A DNA stretch of 64,000 bases from Dipteris shenzhenensis (Eukaryota > Polypodiophyta > Polypodiopsida > Gleicheniales), in the NCBI GenBank assembly GCA_047967505.1, contig CM106538.1; one strand, given 5' to 3'. Position 1 is the first letter of the stretch, and every line of letters starts with the position of its first letter. The notes under the pieces are model-generated. The model was not told where the DNA came from. It did not search any database and worked only from the letters and a program-made list of their open reading frames with translations. A program made the translations under genes and the position numbers. Positions 44,174 through 55,958 of the stretch are shown piece after piece.

Positions 44174-46717
44174 CTTGGATTGGCTCAAGTAAACTATTGT
44201 AGATGACTGACATTCAATGGGCCCGATGTGAGTGTCTCATATGAGTTAATGGCATTCATTCTCAATTTCTACCTTACAAATATCATCATCAGGTCTTTCA
44301 AGCAAAAATAGGAAAGGCATGAGATCCAGGATTGTGTTGTGCTGTTTCGTTACAACTTGAAATGCCAAGATTATACAAGCCCTTAAATTGATGTTGATCT
44401 AAATGCTTAGCATTTTTTTTCCCCAAAAAAAAAGCCTGGCATGTTTCTGATAAATAGGAATGTATGCATTGGGCAACCCTTACATTTGGGTGATTTGGGA
44501 ATGCTTTATTTTGCATTTTGGCTAGGCATGAATCTATGATTGAAGTGGACATACGTGAACAAATTCAACTGCATCTACTTATGGGCATAGATAAAGTAGG
44601 GGTCACATAGCATATAATCCGAAGTGTATATGATTTGCATGTTTAAGCCTTCAATGAGAGATTGCTAATCGAGGATGGGACACATTCTATTCTAATTTAT
44701 CTCTAACTTGCTTGTGCTCATGAGAACTTTGTTAAGAAGACTTTATTCGAAGCTGCTGCAGACTTGTCCTTCGTGAATACTTTATTGAAACTGCTACCTT
44801 CCCAAATATGGGAAAAGGGTGAGTTTAAATGTCTATGATACTGGCCTGACAGGAACTGAATGATAGAATTAGAAAGCAACCAAGTCTAGAATAGGTGATA
44901 AGTTGTCTAGGAGAGCCCACATGCTACACAGAAACAGGAAGTGTCTTAAGCATTTCTGCTCGAAGCAAATACCATATTGTGCCAAGTGTTAACACGGTAA
45001 GAAGTTCAACAAGGAGGTAACCCCTTTGGTGAATATAAGTTCCAAGTGTAAACACGGTAAGAAGTCAACAAGGAGGTAACCCCTTTGGTGAAGCCAATGA
45101 ATATATGTCAGCCTAAACTAAATTGAACCAAGATGCTCCTCTAATTTGAGTGGAGGAGATGGTGGTGGAGGTAGGTTATGCATAGTGGCCAACGGAATGG
45201 GAAGCAATATTGAATATCCCGTCCATGAGGGAGGAGGATCTAGGAGTAGGGTGGAGGCACTACACAAACAACAAACAAATATGAACCTTATAGAATTGGA
45301 TGAGGAAAAACTCTGGTATTATGAAGCCTTGCTATACTCCTAGTGTCTTAAGAAAATAAGTTGCTCTTTTAAAATAAAATATTTTATTGAGGAGATTGTG
45401 TCATGACATGATTAGCACTTAAGACTAGTGGCAATTGTTAAGTGTTAGGTTATAACCATTGCTTGAAATTATTTGTACTATTAGAATGTAAAGATTGATA
45501 TTGTCAAGATGGCCTACTTGATGGTCGTACCTTGGCTAAGGTTTTTGATGGACGCCTTATGGTCTTGATGTAATCACTAAACGAGTGGTATGGTGAACTT
45601 ATATTGCATTGGTCAATTAAAAGAAGGCACGTATATGCATTAGGCACTTATGGGGTATCGGTAGTGCTACATAAAGGTCTATATTGGCCCTAGTGACCTT
45701 GGTCTAGCCTAAACTGGTTAAAAATGGGTTGTAAATGGGAATTATCACCTCATCTCCAATGGTTGCCAATTGAATGGACAAGTCTTGTTCTCGCTGTTTA
45801 GTGCGTATGCCTTGTAACTGTCCATGCTTGCATTCATGCATCTCTCTTGGTGCATTACGTTCATGTTGTCATTCTATGTGCTCTTAATGGGTGAAGCATG
45901 TTGTCTTTATGATAGAAATAAATATGTATGGTGGGTGCTTTTTTCCATTGGAGGATCAATTTAGCATCCATTTGTCTAACGTGTACAAATTTTGATTTCT
46001 TTTGCAAGCCTTTAATCTTGAAAAGTTGCTTTTTGAGCAAGTGCAAAGTGCATCTGAAGACATTGCGTGTGAATGTCTGTATGACAGTTGTTATGGCAAC
46101 AAGAGAGAGTGTGCATGAATAGTAGAGGTACACTCTTGATGATGCCACATTCACTCACACATAATGGTTACATCATTGAAAGCAGTGGACTTTGAGATTT
46201 GTAAATGCTTTGCTTCAACAATGCTCATAGAGCCACCCTCAAAATGAACTATAAAAACTAGAAAAACAGAAGTTGGAAAGTATCGAGGCATGCATGTTTG
46301 CTAGCTTTGTCTTAATCCTTCGTGGAGTAGACTTGTCAAATGCATGACTCTATTTTGTAACCAAGACTTCGCTTTGATTTAATGCTTTTAAAACTAGAGG
46401 AGCCTACACCCACAATGTACTAAGATACAAGGAGCTAATTTTGATTACTAAAGTGGCTTCTTCCCTCTAGAGCTCAAAACAAATTTCTTTACGGAAATTC
46501 TAGAAAAATAAGTGAATTTTTGATTGTATTAATAAAAATTTTTGGGTTGTGGATGACATTAAATCCCTTTCGACCTTGCAAGATTAAGTCCTTAATACCC
46601 TTGAAAACTCATAGTTGTACTTGCACTAGTACTTTGTTTTTGCTATGAAGTTTTTGCTTGCATAGATAATGTGGTGACTTAAGCTACTCTCCCCTCCCCA
46701 TCCCAATGTGAACAGAC
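44174..46717. other. ALG6 downstream intergenic DNA
   Basis: No gene recognised. The first few hundred bases are presumably ALG6 3' UTR, but no single poly(A) signal stands out. A short G-rich frame at 45146-45343 has no motif. A 60-bp tandem pair lies at 44982. Confidence 0.4.
44982..45095 (+). repeat. 60-bp tandem pair
   Basis: CCAAGTGTTAACACGGTAAG (44982) and CCAAGTGTAAACACGGTAAG (45042), each followed by AACAAGGAGGTAACCCCTTT. Confidence 0.93.
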
Positions 46718-47275
46718 TTTTTTTTTCTCAAGAAAATTACTTCATTAAGTATGATTGATAAACACGAGAGCAAGCTCAAATGTAGGAATACATCATGCTA
46801 TGCATGAGGAAAAAGAAAACAGCTCAAAAGGAGCTTATAAAAATCCAAGGCAGAGGCGGAAAATGCCACCTCAATCCTGAAGGAGACTCAGAGAAGAAAG
46901 GAGATCCTCTCCAAACTCTGAAAAAAGTAACTCTCCTGGCAGTGGCTGCTCTGGAGGATCCTTGCATGCTTGCCCAGATGGCCATCAGAGTGTGTATTGT
47001 GTCGGTCCAAATACTAGCCACAGTGTGAGAGGGGTGAACCTGGGTACCCTCCATCGCTTCTGTACATCTAGCTCTCCAAATATGTCAAGTTGCAATGCTA
47101 GCCAGAATCTCCCATGATGTGTCTATTGAGGCATGAGTAGCTTTGAAAGGAGTAAAGGGCACATCCTGGAGGGAACAAGATTCGATTGAGTATTATCGTA
47201 CAATGAAAGTCGGATCTTGATCATGTCCCTCGAAGAACACCTGGGGCCAGTAAGAGATAACCATGCTACTAAACC

Positions 47276-50200
47276 CTAGGTCATATAGAAAGGTGTTGTA
47301 TGAAAGATGCTGAAAATCCTAGCAACTCCTTTCCAGATCGCCCTCACTTGTTTGTACTCCCAAATGCAATGCTGTACTGACTCAACTGCTATGTGGCAAT
47401 GAGGACAAGTAGGGTTAGCTCCGAACCTAGATCTCCACAGGTTCACTACAATCCCTCCATGAGCAGAAAGCAAAAAGAAAAGAGTGATCTTTCTATTCCT
47501 GAGGGATTCCAAAGCCTACACCAAAAGTTTTTCCGGACAACTGCAAAAATATGAAAACTATCCCAATGAGGGGCTCTGGAGGGCCTCCAAATTCTACTAC
47601 TGAGCTGAAATCTCCAAGCATTTCTGATTGTGTAACAAAAGAAGGGGATGCTCCTCTCTCCGTGCCCCTCATCAATCCATTCCCACTCCCCTGGGTCCCA
47701 CTGCAGGAACCTAATAGGGGAACCACCTTATAACCAGAGTCTCCAAGACCCCAGTGCAAGGAGAAGAGGATCGGGGTCAAGATACCAATGTGAGTCTGTG
47801 CCCCACTCCATGAAACGTGCAATCCTAACAGGCTAAAAGGAAACCTAGGGAATGCCCGTCCCTGAGAACGCTCCCCACCAAGTGGACTCTGTGATCGACA
47901 AGTCGTCTGTGTCTATCCACTCTGTCAGAATGGCTGCCTCTATCTGTTGTCCTTACTGCACTCCCTCTGAGGTGGCCAACTGCTAAGAGTCTCTGATCCT
48001 CTGGAAGTCTCCTAAAGGCTGCCAGGTGCCTACAATGGAAGCAGGTCCCCTCTCCCATCTAGACCACTGCATATAGTGTGACACTGCAAATGGCTTGCCA
48101 TGGTCATCCAAAATCGAGTCATTCCACATGACTGGCTGCCTGTGAATTTCCTCATGAGAGGTGGGTGGAACTCTGCAAAGAGTGTTTCTGAAGCTACCCC
48201 AAGCTTTCAGAGTAGCAGCCATGAGAGGGGAAGGGGGAGATTTGAGATGGGTTGAAGTAAAGATCTATCTGATGCTGTCCATCCAATCTCCCCCATGAGA
48301 TGGAGTATAAGACTGAATGCTGCGTGAGAAGAAATCTTTCTAGGGCTCCTGTCCAGGCATCAATCCATGTACTACGAACTTGCAGAGCAAGGCCATACAT
48401 TCCAAGTTCGGGTCAATAATATTGAGACCTCCTTCTCCTATGGGGAGAATGAGGGCCTCCCAAGCCACGTTGGCTACAACATCTGAGGTGCCATCTAACC
48501 CGCTCCATAGGAAGTTCCTGATAGGTCTCATGAGCTGAGCGATGCAACCTCTAGACCTACATCAACAAGAGAAAACAAACCAGGAAGTGGCCAATAATAC
48601 CTGGTTCACAACCACAACTCTAGATGCAAGGTCAAGTCTGGCAGAACTCCAAAAGATGAGTTTCCTCCTGATACTCTCCAACATGGGAACAAACTGTTGT
48701 GTTGGAGAGATGCCGACCCCAACCTGGCATCCCAGATATCTGACAGAACACCCCTTTGAATCCAAGTGAACCCTATGTCAATCCCACAGTCTGGAGTGTC
48801 CTCATCATCATTGATCCAAAAGCCATTAGATTTGTTCCAATTAATGTGTGCACCTGCTGCAATGCAAAACAAATCCAACGCCGTCCTGAATGAGGTTAAT
48901 GTTTGTGAGTGGCATCCAAAAAAACAGCCGTATCATCTGCCAATTCACTGTGTAAGAGCTCATCCTTCTGCCTCAATGGAAGCGTGAGCCCTACAATATC
49001 AGCTTGAGCTCCAATGTAATAGCTCATAGCTTCAGCCACAAATAAGAATAGAAAGGGGGCTAGAGGGCATCCTTGGCGGACTGATATGGTAATCTCAAAC
49101 TTGTCCCCCCTGACTCCACCAATAAGAACCTGGTTGTGGGCATTTGAGAAACCAAAGCGAGTAAGTGTGCCCTCCAGAAAGCCCCACTCAAACGTGTCAT
49201 AAGATTTCTCAAAGTCCAGGAGTAGAATGGCCAGCCTGTGGCCATTCTGCATAGCCCACCAGTCAGAAGCCTCCCAAAATGAGAAGATGTTGTCAAAGAT
49301 GCTCCTGCCATGCACAAAGCCCCGTCTGTGTATCATGGATAAGATCTGGCAGAAAGGGCTGTAGACGAAGGCTGATAGCTTTTGCTAAGATTTTATACAA
49401 AGTACCCAGCAAAGTAATCGATCTCGACTGAGACACTAAATGCTTGCAACCCCCTTTTGGAATCAAATGAATGAGGCCCTCTGTAAGTGAGTCAGGCATC
49501 TCACCTGAGTCCCAAACACCCTGCAGGGCTGAAGTAATGTGATCCCCAATCTGCTGATCCCAAAAAATAATAAAAATAAGGGGGTAAGTCCATCTGAACG
49601 AGGACATAGCCCTTGTGAAGGGCAGAGAGAGCAGTCCTGAACTCTATCTTGGTGAAGGGTGCATCAAGTGAGATAGTAATATCCCCAATCACCAACACAA
49701 GTAAGTGTTGCCAAATAACCACTCTAGCATCATTTGTGGCCTGAGTGTCAGGATTTGCTGTAAGAAGAGAGGCATAGAAATCGGTGGCAACCTGCAAGAC
49801 GGCATCCGAATGTGTATGAAGAACTCCACATGAGTCAACAAGCTGTGAGACACTCTCCTTACTATGTCTGGGGCCAAGAGTAGACAAGAATTGCTTGTTG
49901 ACCCTACCTCCTGTCTGAGTCCAAAATGACTCTCTGGCATGAAAGACATACTCTGCTCTCTGATCTAAAAGTGATTTATATTGGGCCGTTGCTATAGCAA
50001 GGCGCTTTTGAATCCAAGCATTTGTAGGCCTCTTCAGCTCCTCCCTCTAGAGGGCAGCCAATTGCTGACGGATACCTATCTCATGCCTGAGGATCTCACC
50101 CATCCTGATACGAGCAACCGAAAGATAAAGGTCACTAATATCAGAGAGGGTTGTAGCTACGTCTGATGTAGAAAGCTATCCATCATGCATATGTAAGGCC

Positions 50201-51009
50201 CTCCTTAATAAAAACGGCATCAGGAATCCTAACATTGGCAGAACGATGCCTCAAATGAGGATCTGAAACCATCAGAATCACTAGAAAATGATCCGAAGTG
50301 GACACCCCAGCTACAATGCTAACTGTACCACCTCTGTCAAGAGCCCAATCATCCACATAAAATATGTAATCAATACGTGCATGGATAGGCATCTGCAATC
50401 TCTTGTTTGACCAAGAAAATAAGAGAGGAAGTGGCTGAGTGTGAAAAGCATCATCGTGGCAAGCATCCCTGCCATTGTACTGAAAAAGAAAGGCATCCCA
50501 AGCTGCTCTCTCTAGGGAGTGGATACCGCCTTCCCTACCATCCCTTTTCTCTAAGGGCATTTCATCCATGTTGGAATCGCCCTCTCTAATTCAAGCCTCT
50601 GCAATATGTGACCAAGAGAGTAGTTCCTTCCATAGAAGGATACAATCCCCTCTAGAATTGGGTGCATAAAGGTTTAAAAGACCAACCTTTCTCCCACAAA
50701 TCAAAAGTAAAATCCATTGCGCTCTAGAGGGGACTATGATCCTGTGTCCAATCACCAAGGGGAGAAAAGAAGAAGAAACAGAGATGCAAGTACCTCCCCT
50801 GATGCCCAAGGTGGGTGACCAAAAGAATGGCCTGAGAGAAGCTTACCCGACTTGGCACAATTCTTGACATCCAATTTGTGTTCTTGAATCATAAGAATAT
50901 CAATGGGTCCCCCAGTAACACATGGATGAAGTTGGTTACGAATCAATTGCCTACGGGGGCGGTGAGATACACCCCCGAGGCCCTGAACGTTCCAATTGAC
51001 AATTCTCAT
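47276..51009 (-). pseudogene. LINE ORF2: endonuclease, reverse transcriptase, zinc tail
   Basis: From 51009 downward: MRIVNWNVQGLGG and ILMIQEHKLD (endonuclease, catalytic Glu), GRKVGLLNLYAPN, IDYIF and STSDHFLVI (endonuclease Ser-Asp-His), then GLIHLIPKGGCKHL, SITLLGTLYKILAKAISLRL (RT start), LAILLLDFEKSYDTFEW, ISVRQGCPLAPFLFLFV, and LADDTAVFLDA at the position of the FADD active site, where Phe is Leu. Later come VRYLGCQVGVG, KLIFWSSARLDLASRVVVVN, NFLWSGLDG and, at 47480-47350, CPHCHIAVESVQHC with a following W (zf-RVT). At least eight frameshifts or stops separate the blocks, so it is inactive. Confidence 0.9.
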
Positions 51010-51105
51010 CTACGAGAGGAAGAGGCTGGATGGAAGATCATACCCAACCTGGCAGCGGAGAATGCCCTCTACTGAGAAAAGTTCCTCCTATCAAGAGAAG
51101 GGAAG

Positions 51106-51475
51106 TCAACTGGGGATAGCACACCCGCACCTACTGAGGGGGAAACTCTGTCTAGATGTCTTGAAAATGTGCTCCTCGAGCATAGAGGGTACAAAATCCT
51201 CCTCTTCCTCAAACTCAGTCAAGTTTTCCAGAACTAAAAATGAAGTCCTACGAGGCACCTCTGGTGCAGGTGTGCGAAGGAGCGTTGCGGATGGAGGAGT
51301 GGAAGTGCAAGAGGAGGGAGGTGCCCAAGACCTTGGCCTGGTGCTGCCTGCTGACCTCGGCCATGACTTTGGCATTATTCTCAAGTAAGGCACGAGTCTC
51401 TGCCATAAGGATCTCCCTAGATGGCAATAGTTTAATCTTCAAAATCAACAACTTGCTATCTTGTATATATTCCAT
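51106..51475 (-). pseudogene. Possible LINE ORF1 C-terminal remnant
   Basis: Two overlapping minus frames lie just upstream of the endonuclease. One ends EDFVPSMLEEHIFKTSRQ before a stop at 51106, the kind of acidic tail often found at the end of plant LINE ORF1; the other has a coiled-coil-like run MAETRALLENNAKVMAEVSR. No zinc knuckle is left, so the assignment is positional. Confidence 0.4.
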
Positions 51476-51480
51476 GAACT

Positions 51481-53028
51481 AAAGTATCGATCTCAAGATA
51501 TTCTTCTGGTGTGGCTTCAAAGCCATCTTGATTGTCTTCATTTATTTTGTCCTCTGCTTGCACAATTTTCACATGTTCTTCCCAAAGAGGGTTTATACTA
51601 TGTAGTATTGTTTGTATAGGGTTGTTGTTAACAATTCATTTAGTGCAAGCATTGTGTCTGTTGGATGCAACATGCGGCTCATGTAGCTATGTTATATGAG
51701 AGTTTATGTTTTATAAAAACTGCAACTATCATTTTCACTTAAGAACCTTGGCAAGACACGTTGTGCCCTATCAAAGTCTACAAATACATTAACAATGCTC
51801 CCATGTAGCCTGAATTGAACTTCATACATTATCAACCATTTTCATGTTCTTAGAAGATAGCAATGGTACTTTTTGATTTTTAACATCTTTATAGTTCATA
51901 GAGAACATAAGAAATTATTTGATGAGTGAAAGTTTGATAAACTCATTCCATTAGTTTGGAGGAACACACCCATTTTGCCCTTTAATTTTCATAGTTTTGA
52001 AAAGAATTTCAATGAACTGTGACAAACGCAGGGGAAGCGTGGAGTGTCTAAATTTTTTTTCTGTATTGTTGCTCGTGTGAAACGTGACTCATTTTCCTTT
52101 TACTTTTATGAGGTTGTCCTCCAAATGTTGATGTTTCACTTGGTAAGATTTGTTGCTTGACAATACCAAGGTGCAAATACAACTCTTCTCATCTTGTATA
52201 TTTTGTTCAAAGTAGCTTGCATTGTATAGTTACTTTCCAAAGAATGACTATGAAACATACATGCTATTTGTTTTGCATGCAAGTTTGGGTTTCGCTGCAC
52301 AAGTACTTGTAGTTGTACCTCATGATCCTTGTTCCATACGTTTTATGCACGTTTGCCAACTAAATAAATCAATGGAGTGATTGTGCAAGTGTGGGTTGAT
52401 TCATCCAATAGTAATGTCTTAGTATCAATTAGTTTCCTTTTGCCTATTGTTATTTTCTTATAAAGTTTTAATCCATTGTAGCATAGCAAAGTAAACAATG
52501 TTCCAAAGATGGCATGGAAACATTCAAGTATGTCTACAGTTAATGCTTGAGATCATGAAGATTTTTGGGCTAAATTTTGCACATTGTCAATTGTCAAGAA
52601 TGCTCCCTTAGGCGTTATAGTCAACATGTGCCATGGAGTGATACTTACTATAGATGTGCACATAATGTTCTCATATCTGAAGAAGGAAATATGAATTCAT
52701 CACCAAATGTTTTCTTTCTAGTACCTCTAATGTCCATTATATGCTAGTAGAACTCTTTCAAATGTAGTAGAATGTACTCATTCAATTCTTAGAAGAGTGT
52801 TGAGATGGAAAGAAATTTTATTTGTGGCACTTCCATGGAAACAAGCTACTGGAAAAGGAAGGTACATCATGCATTTGGATCAGCCACAACAAAGAAGCCA
52901 AAACTATTTCCTATGAAGCTTCCATTAGGTTTGGAAGTCCTAAGTTTTCTTCATGCCATCATAAGAGCTTGCTCATATAGCTCAACAAAGGGAACACCAA
53001 AACGGAGCACAATGTCAACATATGGCCC
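51481..53028. other. Unassigned A/T-rich stretch
   Basis: No frame over 80 codons. A minus-strand reading just below 53029 (VDIVLRFGVPFVELYEQALM) may continue the gene-like fragment to the right past a TGA. Confidence 0.35.
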
Positions 53029-53631
53029 TCAAATATGAACAGGCACCTTCTCTCCTCCATGTTTGATAATATTTGCGGTTAAGGAAGGAACTTGCACAAT
53101 TGTCTGAGGACTCTCACAAGAGTAGCAATAAGGACAAAGAGGGTCTTTGCTAAAGCGAACAACTCCACAAGCCTCACAAAAGAATTGTCTGAGGACTCTT
53201 GCAAGAGTAGTAGTAAGGGCAAATGGGATCTTTGCTAAATTGAACACCTCCACAGGAACTTACACAATTGTCTGAGGACTCTTACAATAGTAGTAGTAAG
53301 GGCAAAGGGGATATCTGCTAAAGCGAACACCTCCACAAGTCTCACAAAAGAACTCAGGCAAGTTGGCATTGATGTTGGTGAGGTGCAAAATGCCAAACAC
53401 CTACAAATAAGGAAAAGTCTTGCATCAATACATATTCAAAGAATAGAAAGGATCAATGAAAGAGAAGATTCTTACTTGAGATCTATTGCCTAGTTGTGCC
53501 ACTTGGCCAGCGAAATCATGCTTCAAGTCATCCTTGATTGGCCCGTCTAGAACGTCCGCCAAGATGGAGGAGTCAAAGACATAGATTGTTCCCTTTGCCT
53601 TCAAGAATGATACATTTTTCAAGATGTACAT
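53029..53631 (-). pseudogene. Unrecognised Cys-rich gene fragment, two exon-like blocks
   Basis: On the minus strand, 53631-53477 reads KGTIYVFDSSILADVLDG and LKHDFAGQVAQLGNRSQ, then a donor-like GTAAGAATC. An acceptor-like TTATTTGTAG at about 53410-53401 leads into VFGILHLTNINANLPEFFCE and FFCEACGVVRFSKDPLCPYC; ending VPSLTANIIKHGGEKVPVHI and TGA 53029-53031. Two paired-cysteine motifs of the type CEACG...CPYC suggest a zinc-binding domain. The domain is repeated in an 83-85-bp tandem array (53098-53350) in changing frames with at least one stop, so this copy is probably a pseudogene. Sense-like sequence continues past the final TGA. I do not recognise the family; it could be a host gene relic or part of a mobile element. 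Confidence 0.45.
53098..53350. repeat. Three-unit 83-85-bp tandem repeat
   Basis: AATTGTCTGAGGACTC begins units at 53098, 53183 and 53266; each contains AAAG(C)GAACACCTCCACAAG-like sequence, the complement of the Cys motif coding stretch. Confidence 0.9.
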
Positions 53632-53689
53632 AATATGACCTAGAGAAGAGACTTGTTTCTATTGAAAGAAGGAGAAAATGGTACCACAT

Positions 53690-54297
53690 AGACCATGAAG
53701 AGGGTAGAGGAGGTTATGCCATTGGAGTCCTATCTGATTTCAGTGCTAGTGTGATCGGAGGGTTCAAACATGATCGAGGTAGATGGCTTGCACATCATAT
53801 GCAAGTTAAAAGGTGTTGAATTTAATGTGGTCTCTCTCTGTGAACCAATAGGATTCCAAGCTAGATCACAAGTTTGGGAATCTCTCGTATGTTTGGGAGT
53901 GGACACCATTCTTACTGGGGAATTTAACATGGTGGAGAATCAAGAGGATAGATGGATCAAGAAGGGCTTAGCTATCAGAGGCTCTAAGCAACAAGCTTGG
54001 GACAAACTAAAAGACTCTCTCCAATTGGTTGACATTGGAAAAGTTGTTGATTTCACCTAGTATAATAGACAAGTTGTAGACATGAGGAGTGAGGCCAGGT
54101 GGATATATGCTACCTTTCACAAGATGTTCTAGATCTGTGTCCTTGAGCACCTCTTCCTAGATTTTCTCCACCTTATCTCTTTCTGACCACAAACCCTCTC
54201 TTTTTTTTTGTGAATTTGAAAGAGAATGTCCCTCTCTTGGTTTGAAGCTAACCTGACTCTTTGAGCTCAAGGCTATTCAAGAGAAACACCTAGAGGC
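53690..54297 (+). pseudogene. LINE endonuclease fragment (plus)
   Basis: Frames read GRWLAHHMQVK, FNVVSLCEPIGFQARSQVW and GVDTILTGEFNMVENQEDRW; the last corresponds to the GGDFNMV block of LINE apurinic-type endonucleases. A following FLADHNPSLFF phrase fits the SDHxP block, with the Ser lost. The 5' start of the endonuclease is missing. The fragment is cut at about 54297 by a minus-strand copia insertion and resumes at 55246. Confidence 0.7.
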
Positions 54298-54515
54298 TTG
54301 CCTTGTCTCAACGTAGATCTATATCAGACTCTTGGAAGTGAGAGTGCTCTCAACGGAAGCAAGAACGGAAGAAGGAGAGAGAGAGAGAGAGAGACAGAGA
54401 GCCCCAAGTTTTGGTGGGTGCAGAACCACCCTAATCTTCTTTTTCATTCATTTATATATGTGTTTGAGTATTGTACATAACCGGGGTAAAGGCACAGTGA
54501 CCTTTAACCCCCACA
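54298..54515 (-). repeat. Copia 3' LTR (minus) inserted in LINE
   Basis: In minus orientation it starts TGTGGGGGTTAAAGG at 54515, preceded by the purine tract AAGTGGGAGGT, and includes a (GA)n run (54376-54404 on plus). The lower boundary is set where LINE-like sequence resumes. Confidence 0.65.
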
Positions 54516-54568
54516 ACCTCCCACTTAAAGGACAATGTGCCTTTAAGGGAGAACAACCACTGGGCATA

Positions 54569-55245
54569 CTATCCAATGCCCATCAATACACGACAATACT
54601 CAAACCGCTGACTAGGTAGACTCTTCGTCAGCATATGTGCAGGGTTATCATCTGTATGAACCTTGACAAGCTCTATGCGCTTGTCCTCAAGTACCTCCCT
54701 AATGAAATGGTAACTGACCTCAATGTGTTTGGTCTTTGCATGAAAGACCGGATTCCGTGCTAGCAGAATAGCACTCATGGAATCACTATGCAATGTTGGT
54801 ACACCTGTCCCACTAGCCGATCAAGCCATATAGCCTCCTTGTAACCCTCTGTGGCTGCAACATACTCAGCCTCTATGGTAGACAAAGCAACGCACTTTTG
54901 TGCGCGAGACATCCACGACACTGCACCACCTGCAAAGGTGAACACATAACCAGAAGTGGATCTCCTACTATACACATGCCCTACATAGTCTGAATCTGTG
55001 TACCCAAGTACACGCATGTCTCCTTTACCAAAGCAGATGCACATCTCCTTGGTACCCTTCATGTACCTCATGACACACTTAACTGCCTCCTAATGCCTCT
55101 TTCCTGGATTAGCCATATACCGGCTAACAACTCCCACTGCAAATGCAATGTCTAGTCTAGTAGCTATCATAGCATACATAAGACTCCCAACTATTGATGC
55201 ATAAGGAACCTTGGCCATCATGGCCCTCTCCACAGGAAGGAGGAT
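54569..55245 (-). pseudogene. Copia RNase H fragment (minus)
   Basis: From 55245 downward: AKVPYASIVGSLMYAMIATR, then MRYMKGTKEMCICFGKGDM, GYTDSDYVGHVYSRRSTSGY, SRAQKCVALSTIEAEYVAA, and after a frameshift near 54785 AILLARNPVFHAKTKHIEV and PAHMLTKSLPSQRFEYC. This is the copia RNase H domain with its first Asp (TDSDY) and Glu (EAEY) residues preserved. It starts abruptly, so the insertion is truncated at its own 5' side, and the upstream pol is missing. Confidence 0.9.
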
Positions 55246-55958
55246 GTTAAACAAACTTAGAATGCCCTAAAAGGAGCCAGGAAGAATAGAGCAAATATCA
55301 AAGAGAGAGTGGACCAGATAAAACAAATCATTGAAGAACTGGAGGAGAAAGCTAGACAAAGAGACATAGAGGCTTAGATAGGATTTCTAGTAGCCAAAGG
55401 AGACCTCAAGTTCCAGGAGCAAATCAAGCTTAATGACTTCAATTTTACTTTAGATATTGGTGGGCTGGTAAGATAGATAGACCCACTCAAATACATTCAG
55501 GTTAATAAAAAAGAAGAGAGTATCTGAGGAAGCCCCTCTACTCAAAAAAGGTGATACAACCCTTGCTTCTTTCTCTGAAGAAAATCTCAGAGTGATACAC
55601 CATCACTTTCAAGGGCTCCTATCAGCAACTGTTGAAATTAGGGAGGATGTCCTGGAGTCAAGAAGGAAATACCAGTATGTGAGGGCCAAAGCTGTTCAAA
55701 ACCTTGAGAACCTCCACCTAGAGAATTCCCTTTCTCTTAAGGATCTCAAAGCTGCAGTTGACAATATGGGGAAGATGCGATTCCAATAGAGTTCTACAAA
55801 GCCTTCTGGTAGGATGTGGGTCACTATTTACACATGCTATGGTATGAGAGTCTGCAAGTTGAGGGACTTCCCTCTCATGTGAATGGAGGTATAATTAAGC
55901 TTGTACCCAAGGAAGGGGACAAAAATGTATTTAAAAAATGGAGGCCTTTATTGGGGCC
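55246..55958 (+). pseudogene. LINE linker and RT start (plus)
   Basis: Across frames the sequence reads ERVDQIKQIIEELEEKARQR (helical linker between endonuclease and reverse transcriptase), ESLQVEGLPSHVNGGIIKLV, then PKEGDKNVFKKWRPL, equivalent to the IPK...WRPI block at the beginning of LINE reverse transcriptase. It is stopped by the repeat that begins near 55959 and the next LINE block appears at 57654. Confidence 0.7.

Larger units (their letters stand above)
46718..51480 (-). mobile_element. Near full-length L1-type LINE (minus), degraded
   Basis: The element runs on the minus strand from an ORF1-like tail (51475-51106) through endonuclease and reverse transcriptase to a zinc-binding tail and a 3' end with A9 at 46726-46718, preceded by TTAATGAAGTAATTTTCTTG. 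Length about 4.8 kb. It is the most complete LINE in the window and shows that L1-type LINEs were active in this genome. A target duplication was not found by eye. Confidence 0.85.
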
